From Fusibacter ferrireducens (GTDB taxonomy: Bacteria > Bacillota > Clostridia > Peptostreptococcales > Acidaminobacteraceae), in assembly GCF_015352425.1 (NCBI RefSeq), contig NZ_JADKNH010000001.1, positions 571,937 to 635,936 of the forward strand: a DNA stretch of 64,000 bases, written 5' to 3'. The notes beneath the pieces are model-generated. The model was not told the origin of the DNA, ran no database searches, and saw nothing but the letters and a program-made list of their open reading frames with translations. Both the position numbers and the translations under genes were made by a program. Below are positions 1-7,327 of the stretch, in pieces. Numbering within the stretch: position 1 is the stretch's first letter; every line of letters begins with the position of its first letter.

Positions 1-276
1 TGTGAAAACAATTATTGTTCTTCCCATTTTAAGTAACTCATCGATTTCTAATTTTCTTCTTTTAATGTCTTCCATAATTCTTACTGAATCATCATTATTT
101 AAGCACTTGTGTCCCATATAATTACCATTCCCTGTGGTAATGCAAGAATATTCTGACAAAATATATTGAAAGTCAATTAATGCAATATCATAATCCAAAA
201 ATGAGGTTGCAGACCTAAAAGCAATGTTTTCAGAAAACTCATGATCATAAAACGATCCAATTGTCAAAATTTTCAT
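1..276 (-). CDS. Hypothetical protein, partial (runs off left edge)
   Basis: An open frame begins with ATG at 276-274, preceded by a good ribosome binding site (AAGGAGAC on the minus strand, about 282-289), and stays open to base 1, giving 92 codons. The N-terminus reads MKILTIGSFYDHEFSENIAF; no family is recognised. The 3' end lies outside the window. It sits upstream of an attC-like repeat and next to other small genes, so it may belong to a mobile cassette-type array. Function unknown. Confidence 0.6.
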   Translation of the reverse strand, partial: MKILTIGSFYDHEFSENIAFRSATSFLDYDIALIDFQYILSEYSCITTGNGNYMGHKCLNNDDSVRIMEDIKRRKLEIDELLKMGRTIIVFT

Positions 277-302
277 ATTAGTCTCCTTATTTTGCATTTT
301 AG

Positions 303-390
303 TTAACGTTCCCGCAGTTTTCAACGTTCCTTCCTTTTAACGCCTTAGCGGAAAAAGTGGCGCAAGGCTTGCCTCGCAAGACTTGACAAG
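303..390 (-). repeat. attC-like intergenic repeat, copy A (truncated)
   Basis: The segment starting AACGTTCCCGCAG is almost identical over about 80 bp to the repeat at 1063-1186 (both contain ACGCCTTAGCG, GTGGCGCAAGGC and CTCGCAAGACTTG) but lacks the distal arm ending GTTATGCG. It lies about 48 bp 3' of the stop of the 187-aa gene, where an attC site would sit in a minus-strand cassette. Confidence 0.6.
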
Positions 391-437
391 AATTAGCTGG
401 TTTATATGATGTTCTCTTCACTTTTAACATTCAATAG

Positions 438-1001
438 CTAATACTCATTCATATTTTTTTCTTCAAATTCTGTAATTCCACCATCTTGATTAATAATATA
501 CTGATTTGTTATTAATGTGTAATCATTATAAATTTCAGTAATTATGCTTTCACTTTTTGTTGTCATAATATTATTAGTCGTTACAGTTGAAGACTCAACT
601 GAATTATTAGACATTAATATTTGTATAATAACTAGTATTAACGTAAGAAACGCGTATAATTCGGATCTACTATGCGGCAATAAATCAGCAAGTTTACTTA
701 CTTCACCACTTTCATTTTCAATTCTTTCTTGAATCTGATTAATGTCTTCTTTGTTCTTTATACTTGCTCGAATTACGCTTGATAGCCTTTCCAACTCCAT
801 TTGTGATACATAGGGGCCACTAAGAAGTTCAATGGTTCCATCCAAAAAATTAAATACTCCATCTGGAATATGTCCCATACCACCACACGAAGGACAAGGA
901 CCCGACTTATTTCCTCGAAGAGATATAAGTCTACAGTTCTCAAATTCAAATCCTGATTTAAATATCGCCCCACAATTATCACAGAATGCTGGCATATGCA
1001 T
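438..1001 (-). CDS. Zinc-ribbon single-TM hypothetical protein
   Basis: 187 aa. The start at 1001 (MHMPAF) is chosen because AAAGGAGG lies about 8 nt upstream; a longer frame from 1040 has no such site. Near the N-terminus two CxxC pairs (CDNC, then CPSCGG about 30 residues later) suggest a zinc ribbon. One hydrophobic segment follows at roughly residues 115-130 (YAFLTLILVIIQILM), then a Thr/Asn-rich tail. No enzyme motif is visible. It is bracketed by two near-identical repeats (copies A and B), which fits a mobile cassette. Function unknown. Confidence 0.65.
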   Translation of the reverse strand: MHMPAFCDNCGAIFKSGFEFENCRLISLRGNKSGPCPSCGGMGHIPDGVFNFLDGTIELLSGPYVSQMELERLSSVIRASIKNKEDINQIQERIENESGEVSKLADLLPHSRSELYAFLTLILVIIQILMSNNSVESSTVTTNNIMTTKSESIITEIYNDYTLITNQYIINQDGGITEFEEKNMNEY

Positions 1002-1062
1002 AAAGCTATCCTCCTTTGATTTATACTTGCCTCTTCTCATATTACGTAAGAAGAGAATTCAA

Positions 1063-1186
1063 TATAACGTTCCCGCAGTTTCCGACGTTCCTTCCTTTTA
1101 ACGCCTTAGCGAAAAAAGTGGCGCAAGGCTTGCCTCGCAAGACTTGTGACATCGGAAGGAATGTAGGAAAATGACGTGTTATGCGA
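1063..1186 (-). repeat. attC-like intergenic repeat, copy B (complete)
   Basis: On the plus strand it runs from ATAACGTTCCCGCAG to GACGTGTTATGCG. The two ends form an imperfect inverted repeat: ACGTTCCTTCC near the left end pairs with GGAAGGAATGT near the right end, and the outer arms ATAAC/GTTAT also pair. It lies 10 bp beyond the stop of the 153-aa gene, the position of an attC site. Copies at 303, 62723 and (diverged) 60640 share the core. Confidence 0.6.
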
Positions 1187-1195
1187 AGGCAAAAA

Positions 1196-1657
1196 TTAAT
1201 CTAATGGTGTATTCCCCTCAATATTAATTTTTTCTTCTATATGAGTGCTTGGATCATTACTGAACCAACTATTAAATTGATTTTCTCCAACTTTGTATAT
1301 CCCGATAGCTAAAATAACAAAAATAAAGGAAGCAAGAACACTGGCACCTACTGAAATTCCAAATGCTTTAATTGACTGTTTTTGAGTGAACTTTTTTACT
1401 TCAAAGGAAGTAAATTCATATAATTCTTCCTTGATTAGCTTAATATCACTATGAAGTCGATCATCGCTAAGACAAGAATTATCAAACCCAGTTAAAATGT
1501 CACTATTAGGGTTAATTGAATTTTTAGTTTTATATGAATCTATCAAGCTTTTCATTTCTTCAGTATATTTATAAAAGAGTAGTTTTTTGTATATCGCTGG
1601 ATGATTATTTTCTTTACAATATTCTTCAATCTTATTATATGCTTTAAAATCAACCAT
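1196..1657 (-). CDS. Hypothetical single-TM protein
   Basis: 153 aa. The chosen start at 1657 (MVDFKAYNK) follows the stop codon of the upstream gene by one base and has GGAGAG about 8 nt upstream, so the two genes are translationally coupled; a longer frame from 1708 overlaps that gene and has no clear binding site. The first 110 residues are charged and helical; a TM segment lies near residues 110-130 (ISVGASVLASFIFVILAIGI), followed by a short acidic tail. No family recognised. It forms a pair with the DUF4760-like gene and is followed directly by repeat copy B. Confidence 0.6.
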   Translation of the reverse strand: MVDFKAYNKIEEYCKENNHPAIYKKLLFYKYTEEMKSLIDSYKTKNSINPNSDILTGFDNSCLSDDRLHSDIKLIKEELYEFTSFEVKKFTQKQSIKAFGISVGASVLASFIFVILAIGIYKVGENQFNSWFSNDPSTHIEEKINIEGNTPLD

Positions 1658-1658
1658 A

Positions 1659-2120
1659 CTAATCTCTCCAGTATCTTTTATTGTCATAGTTTGAGTAGTG
1701 TTGAACAATTTTTTCCAAACTAAAATATCTCATTGCCACCTCAGAATTTTCTTCAACTGCAAAATATCTAAATTCTTTATAAAATAACATAAAATAGATA
1801 CTGTAGTAACTAAAAATTATTTCTTCATCAAAAACATGATTTTCAACGCCAATTGCAATTTTTTCAAAATGATTTAAAACATTAAAAAACAATACTCTTG
1901 ATTTAATTTCATTACTATATTTTAAATCACTAAGTATACTATTATAGTCATTCTTGTCTTGAAAGCAAAATTCCAGAGTATATTTTTTAATTTTTTCGAT
2001 ATTATTTTTTTTCTCACTTTTTAAGTAACGTGCATAGAACATCACCACCAGATATAACACTAGCGAAATGTAAAAGACATTTGGTACTATTTGGTATAAA
2101 AACAGTTCATCAAAATTCAT
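1659..2120 (-). CDS. DUF4760-like membrane protein
   Basis: 153 aa with an N-terminal TM segment (about residues 9-30) and a helical cytoplasmic part containing FFNVLNHFEKIAIGV, followed by a VFDEEIIFSYY segment. This pattern (helix with N.FE.IA.GV, then an acidic D.E) resembles DUF4760 proteins, small single-TM proteins often found in accessory islands; the match is from memory of the family and is tentative. Its stop codon is one base before the start of the next gene, so the two are co-expressed. Role unknown. Confidence 0.55.
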   Translation of the reverse strand: MNFDELFLYQIVPNVFYISLVLYLVVMFYARYLKSEKKNNIEKIKKYTLEFCFQDKNDYNSILSDLKYSNEIKSRVLFFNVLNHFEKIAIGVENHVFDEEIIFSYYSIYFMLFYKEFRYFAVEENSEVAMRYFSLEKIVQHYSNYDNKRYWRD

Positions 2121-2590
2121 AAATCCTCCTAGTATTTTTTATGTATTTAATATTTTTGCTTTTGCATAACGTCCATATTCCCGAACCTTTCTCATAAATA
2201 TTCCTTCATGCTCATAAAATGTTAATTTTTATATTAATACATATCCCTTACCTCTTAGAGTGGTTCAATCTCTATTTCAAATCCTAGTACTTTTAGCTCA
2301 AGAAACCACTACTTCCTCAATTATACACGATGCCCAGTAAAATGGGTATATATAATTGGTAAATCTTTACCCTAAAACAATTTGCTTCATATTTTACATA
2401 AAATAAATCATTGTTCTTCCCAAAATCTTCATAAAAAATCCCCCATAATCTATAAATTAGATCATGAGAGATATCTTTTATCCTATCATTCTTTAAACTT
2501 CAATCTTCAACATTCACCATTTTCTATCTTTTATTCTTTTCTTTTCTTTTTATCTTTTCTTCTTCTCTTCTTCCATCAACCAATCTCCAC
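2121..2590. other. Intergenic region between accessory cassettes and eCIS cluster
   Basis: 470 bp without a supported gene. At about 2160-2210 the sequence TTTGCATAACGTCC...ATTCCCGAACC resembles one arm of the attC-like repeats (GCATAAC end), so the repeat array probably ends here. At about 2510-2590 there is a long pyrimidine-rich tract on the plus strand, i.e. a purine-rich tail just 3' of the eCIS operon. No convincing intrinsic terminator was found for the 584-aa gene. Confidence 0.5.
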
Positions 2591-4345
2591 CTACTCCTCA
2601 TTCTCCACCACCACAAAGGCCGAGAGCTTCTCGTGGTAGTCCGTTACATCAGCGATGATCTCGTAGACACCTTCTACTGATGGGCTCATGTAGACGCCGT
2701 TTGCGTCGATTTCGCCGCCGTCTTCTTCTTTGATGTGCCATGTGCATGGTACGGGTTCGCCATCTTTGAAGACATTGTAGCTGATTTTGCTTCTGATTTT
2801 GACTTTAGACATGGCGGGTTTTATGGTCAATTGGTTCTTGAGGTTGATCATGGGTTCATAATGCCTGTTGACCTTAGTGGCAGACCATTTGACTAGGAGT
2901 TCACTTCGAGAATAGCTCTCCATGAACTGAATGCCCACGATGAAAGTGCCTTTGTTCTTATAGTTAATCGTGGCGGATTTCACCACAGGGACCACGGGTT
3001 CGTAATTGCTCTTTTCAAAGATTTCATAATCGCCGAAGACCATTTGGTTTTGATAGCCGAAGGCGGCATCCCCTTCACTGGTTTCAGAATCTATGGACAC
3101 TTGGATAAACACATCTCCAGTGCCCAAACCATGCTCGATTTCCTCAGAGAAGAATTTCTCTTTGGCATCTACCTTGTCGTTGAACATAAACGTGATTTTA
3201 CCAGTGGTTGTATTGGTGTCGGCGATCGTCACTTGTTTTTCTAGTTGGGGCTTGTCTTCTCCAGATGGGACGGTTTGTTTTTCCGTGCTCATGGCCTTTT
3301 GAAAAGCATCTAACTTGCGAATCTTGGAGAGCTGTAAATTGCCCAGCAGTTGATCTAGTGGATCGTTAACGATGGACTCGATCACATACGTGCGGTCCGT
3401 CTTGAGGACCTTGAGCTTCGCAAGGCAAATAGAATCACCAGCAGAGGCTGCCATGAGATCATCAAGAGATAGCGTTCTGTACTTGTGCTCTATCTGTTCT
3501 AGCTTTGGTAGCGGACTGATCTGTACGGCATGCTTTAACGCAATGTCCAAATGATCAATCTGTAGACTCTCCGATGAGAGTGAAAAACCACTGAGTTGAA
3601 TGAGATCATCTTGAGGCTTAACGTTACTCACATCGAAATGCCATGACATTTGATAGGCATCGGCACTTTTCACAAGTGTTTCATCGAAAGTGAGCACCAT
3701 GGGCTGACCGTAGTTGATGTACTGTGAAGTCAAAGTGATGTTGATCTTCACGGTGCCGGTTTCACTTTTTTTATGGACCTGAAGATAGGCATTGAAGCCC
3801 TCTTCCACATTGGTGACGTGGTCCAGTTTAAGATAAAGCGTATAAGTCTCGTTATCCAGTAACGTAAATTGTTTAAGACCGATCAAATCCAATAAGGCAT
3901 GTTCAACACTTGGCGCTTCTGTGGAAAGCGAAAGCTTATAAGCCTCAAGGACGCGATTGTATTCATTTTCACTCTGAGAAATATTATGTACTGCTTCTTT
4001 GGGCTCTTCAAAATAGGCAATGTTTAAATACGCATCGCCAAAATCAGGGAGTTGATCAAACCCTTCAATCACAGAAAGTCTACTGGTAAAAGGCGCATCA
4101 CTGACGATTTCTCTACCGAGGTAATCCACAGCCACACCGGGTTCGATTAAAAGGGTCTTATCATCCACGGTAAGTACATTTAGACCTGCTAAAATACCGG
4201 GGCCCAGTAGAATCCTGTTCATAAGACGGCGCTTGTCGTTAAAGTACTTCTGCTCAATTTCAAAATCTCGAACGGTTAATAATTTACCGTAAAAATAGCG
4301 ATTGCGTTCAAATGGTATTATTTTATGATTATTCACGTCGATCAT
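2591..4345 (-). CDS. eCIS-associated protein with RYFYGKLLTVRDF N-terminus and Ig-like C-terminus
   Basis: 584 aa, last gene of the eCIS run. Residues about 15-60 contain RYFYGKLLTVRDFEIEQKYF followed by a KRRLMNRILLGPGILAGLNV segment, a pattern I recognise in unnamed proteins encoded beside contractile-injection and tail-like clusters. The middle is beta-rich; the last 90 residues (GEIDANGVYMSPSVEGVYEI) look like a bacterial Ig-like fold. No signal peptide. Position after the gpI-like gene is where fibre or baseplate accessory genes lie, so an outer baseplate or fibre-adaptor role is plausible but inferred. The ATG at 4345 has little space to its AAAGG; a GTG at 4336 is better spaced and may be the true start. 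Confidence 0.6.
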   Translation of the reverse strand: MIDVNNHKIIPFERNRYFYGKLLTVRDFEIEQKYFNDKRRLMNRILLGPGILAGLNVLTVDDKTLLIEPGVAVDYLGREIVSDAPFTSRLSVIEGFDQLPDFGDAYLNIAYFEEPKEAVHNISQSENEYNRVLEAYKLSLSTEAPSVEHALLDLIGLKQFTLLDNETYTLYLKLDHVTNVEEGFNAYLQVHKKSETGTVKINITLTSQYINYGQPMVLTFDETLVKSADAYQMSWHFDVSNVKPQDDLIQLSGFSLSSESLQIDHLDIALKHAVQISPLPKLEQIEHKYRTLSLDDLMAASAGDSICLAKLKVLKTDRTYVIESIVNDPLDQLLGNLQLSKIRKLDAFQKAMSTEKQTVPSGEDKPQLEKQVTIADTNTTTGKITFMFNDKVDAKEKFFSEEIEHGLGTGDVFIQVSIDSETSEGDAAFGYQNQMVFGDYEIFEKSNYEPVVPVVKSATINYKNKGTFIVGIQFMESYSRSELLVKWSATKVNRHYEPMINLKNQLTIKPAMSKVKIRSKISYNVFKDGEPVPCTWHIKEEDGGEIDANGVYMSPSVEGVYEIIADVTDYHEKLSAFVVVENEE

Positions 4346-4355
4346 CCTTTCTCAC

Positions 4356-5450
4356 TTATTCATGGCCGATGACACCCATAGAGAGCATGGAATTGTCATC
4401 CAGTTTAATATCCGTTTGGTGATAAATATAGGAATTGATCCCTAAGTAGGCGTAGTCGTCTAAAATCATATACGTGTTGATCGGTGCGATTTTATACGTG
4501 ACTTGTGCCGGTATATAGTTCTTGATAATTTGATTTAATGCGTTGAATTTTGCTTTATTGGTAATGAGTTCCGATGGTATTAGAAGTGTAAAACCAAACG
4601 GATGATTCATGTACAGCCTTTGATAAAGTGATTTTTGAGTGTTCAAATGTTTATAATCTTTAAATTCAACCACAAAGGGTGTCGATCCAGTGAAAAGAGT
4701 GATCAGTTGTATAAGCCCCTCTTTGGTCCCCCTTTTCTGATTGAGCTCATGATAGTTGGACAGTAGATCGCGCTTCTGTGCTTCTGTGAAATACTGAAAA
4801 CTATCAATGGGCAACCATTCATTTAATGTATTTAAAAACGATGCCTTTGTCCTCTTGGGGATATAGACCTCGGGCATATTGTCCACAATACCTTCTAGAT
4901 CGTCGAATACCGTTTGAAAGATGGCCAAATAGCGTTCTAAAAAGTCCTTGTTTTCAGCGTATATTTGAGGCAAATAATTGATCCAAGAATAAGGCTCGTA
5001 GTGAATTTCAAGCCCTTCTATATAATCCGATTCACCTTCCGAAATCAGTTCAAACCAGTAGATGAGATATCGGCCTTTATGATCATTGAGCAAGATGTCG
5101 TTTAGATTCTCATGTCTTTTGGGATTGAGCACTTTGAGCTTTTCAATCAAATCAAAAGGTTTTATCAGATGATCTAGTATGACCTTTTCAAGATCCAGCA
5201 GTTCTTTACCATCTTGTATAATCAGTTGTTCCACTGCCACAGTGTAGAAAATCAGCTTCGTTTCAACTCTGTAGCGTCTCATAACATGAAGTCTTGACCA
5301 CATGTGTTCATACTCTTCGGTATCAATGATAGCGCCTATATAACAGCCTCTACCTTTGTTTAACGAGACACCATTTGGATCAATGGTCAAGTCTTCATAA
5401 TAGCCCTTTTGCCATTCTCTTTCTGTATCAACTCTAAGAAACGCGTTCAA
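4356..5450 (-). CDS. Phage tail protein I-like baseplate protein
   Basis: 364 aa. The second half carries the gpI-like signature: YLPQIYAENKDFLERYL, then FDDLEGIVDNMPEVYIP, WLPIDSF and NQKRGTKEGLIQLITLFTG, typical of P2-gpI-type proteins that attach the wedge to fibres or outer baseplate. The start is TTG at 5450, supported by AAGGAGG 7 nt upstream. It is followed 10 bp later by the 584-aa gene and preceded by the baseplate J genes, the usual order J-I. The N-terminal 150 residues are additional to the phage family and may bind a fibre. Confidence 0.85.
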   Translation of the reverse strand: MNAFLRVDTEREWQKGYYEDLTIDPNGVSLNKGRGCYIGAIIDTEEYEHMWSRLHVMRRYRVETKLIFYTVAVEQLIIQDGKELLDLEKVILDHLIKPFDLIEKLKVLNPKRHENLNDILLNDHKGRYLIYWFELISEGESDYIEGLEIHYEPYSWINYLPQIYAENKDFLERYLAIFQTVFDDLEGIVDNMPEVYIPKRTKASFLNTLNEWLPIDSFQYFTEAQKRDLLSNYHELNQKRGTKEGLIQLITLFTGSTPFVVEFKDYKHLNTQKSLYQRLYMNHPFGFTLLIPSELITNKAKFNALNQIIKNYIPAQVTYKIAPINTYMILDDYAYLGINSYIYHQTDIKLDDNSMLSMGVIGHE

Positions 5451-5471
5451 AATGATGCCTCCTTCCTTGGA

Positions 5472-7310
5472 TCAATCTTCAAGCCAAACCACTTCAATAT
5501 GGTTTAAATACCCGATGCCGTATGGTGGGATTTCCAGATCGCCCAATTTTGATTTCGAAAGCGGTTGCAAACAGGACAATCGAATACTATTGATTTTTTC
5601 GACGCCTTGAATGTCGGTTAAGAGCTTATAGAACTGGCTCTTTGAAATATCTTGTCCAAAATCATTTTGGTAATAAGTACGGATGGTTTTGATCACCCTT
5701 TTAGCCATGAGCTCATGATCCAAGGTCGATTTTAATTCCAAATAGACGTCAATATCATAGTAAACAGGATTTAGGATGTGAACCTCTGTTGTAATCATAC
5801 GGTATTTTTCGATTTCATTTTTCAAATTTTGAATATACGCTTTATTGAGGCGGTTTTGAGCACCTAATCCATAGGGCACCACCAGTACAGAGACTTCGTT
5901 GTCCACAAGCTTGTTGGGATAGTCCTGAAGCCCAGGGCGATACAGTGGTAAACACTTGGTTTTTTCTATCATTAAGCCCGGTGTGTTCTTGAGAATGCGC
6001 TCATAATCGGCTTCGGTTACTGCCACTTGGGTATGGTTCATTTGATCATAGAGTTCAGATTTCATTTGTTCTAAAGTTTTTATACCACGGCCTCCCACAG
6101 CATAGGTTAAACTCTTCAAGACCACAGAGCTGGTCTCAGATGTGAGTTCATCCACAGCGATGTTCCCTAGATCGAGCAGTGATTTTTCTAAATGATTGAC
6201 TCGGATCACGTTAAGCCCTTTTGTAGGAATTCTGCCATTTTTTTGATCTCCAAATCTCAGGCTGTGTATTTCGGGTTCATAGGTATAACACATATCTTCT
6301 TTACCCGCTTCATAGAGTGCATCTACGGCACGCCATTTTTGCCATTCATCAAGTTCTGCATCGTATACCTCAAGGTCAATACTAGGGTAGTAAATCTCTT
6401 CAAAAGGCAATTCAATCACTTGATTTGGAAAACCTGTGGCATCGAAGTAAAGCGTGGGTTCAGTTTCGGTTTGTTTGAGTTTTACGATTCGGTTAAAGAC
6501 ATCGATCACGCGCGGTGGTACATCATAATCTGCAGAGACAAGCTCCGCTCTGATTTGAAAACCTTCACTTGAGGGCGTTCCCGAACTTGGAATTTTATAA
6601 GTCACAAGTCCGCTCTGGATGAGTCCAAAGGTTTCATCTGCTATGATTTCAATCGGTTCCCATTCTCCTGCTTCGGTTTTATAAGTACAGTGAATGGTCC
6701 CAAGCGGACTAAAGCCCCTCTCCAATTGTACGCGTCTAATAGGATTACGCTTGACTTCATAGGCTTCATACACTTGAAAGTAGAGTTCATAAATTTGATC
6801 GGGTACATGGGGCGCATCAAACTGGATATAAAAACTGCTTCCAACCACTGAATCAGGTCCAAAGGGATAAACCGTCAGGCCGTTATCAATGACGTTGTAA
6901 ATAGACTTTGGATGTCCTTCATAGTCCAATAGGATATCACAGATGTTCGCTGGATCGAGCACATAGGCTTTCTGAGTTTCAAAGGTAAAACGCCCTTTGG
7001 AAAATTGTGTTTTATGAGGGAGCGTTTCCACATCACTGATGTGCATCACCTTGGCGATGACTTCTGCTGGACTGCCAAAATCCCTTTGAATGCCAAAGAG
7101 CTTAAGAAATTGGTATTCAAGCGGTTCAGTGGTTTGATCCATGTAATATTGAAGCATCTCTTTTAGCCACGCAAAGAGTTCAATCATAGTGATCCCAGGA
7201 TCGTGTGCATTTTCGTCTGTCCAGTATGGCGCATACTTGCGTATGGCTTTTCTAGCGTTTTCGACGATGAGATCGAAATTTTGATCATCAAGATTAAGAT
7301 TTTTAATCAT
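5472..7310 (-). CDS. Baseplate J-like wedge protein (smaller paralogue)
   Basis: 612 aa. The N-terminus has YAPYWTDENAHDPGITMIELFAW and LQYYMDQ, the hallmark of eCIS baseplate proteins of the gp47/baseplate-J group (Afp11/Afp12 type). The central part has the conserved AVGGRGIKTLEQMK and TEADYERILKNTPGL stretch of J proteins. Wedge proteins form the hexagonal baseplate around the spike and trigger sheath contraction. ATG at 7310 with GGAGG upstream; 17 bp after the larger J paralogue. Length is normal for this class. Confidence 0.88.
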   Translation of the reverse strand: MIKNLNLDDQNFDLIVENARKAIRKYAPYWTDENAHDPGITMIELFAWLKEMLQYYMDQTTEPLEYQFLKLFGIQRDFGSPAEVIAKVMHISDVETLPHKTQFSKGRFTFETQKAYVLDPANICDILLDYEGHPKSIYNVIDNGLTVYPFGPDSVVGSSFYIQFDAPHVPDQIYELYFQVYEAYEVKRNPIRRVQLERGFSPLGTIHCTYKTEAGEWEPIEIIADETFGLIQSGLVTYKIPSSGTPSSEGFQIRAELVSADYDVPPRVIDVFNRIVKLKQTETEPTLYFDATGFPNQVIELPFEEIYYPSIDLEVYDAELDEWQKWRAVDALYEAGKEDMCYTYEPEIHSLRFGDQKNGRIPTKGLNVIRVNHLEKSLLDLGNIAVDELTSETSSVVLKSLTYAVGGRGIKTLEQMKSELYDQMNHTQVAVTEADYERILKNTPGLMIEKTKCLPLYRPGLQDYPNKLVDNEVSVLVVPYGLGAQNRLNKAYIQNLKNEIEKYRMITTEVHILNPVYYDIDVYLELKSTLDHELMAKRVIKTIRTYYQNDFGQDISKSQFYKLLTDIQGVEKINSIRLSCLQPLSKSKLGDLEIPPYGIGYLNHIEVVWLED

Positions 7311-7327
7311 GATGGCCCTCCCTTTGA

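Noticed and set aside
2328..2348. TGCCCA...TGGGTA hairpin as terminator of the eCIS operon
   Set aside because: Short stem and no U run on the minus strand.
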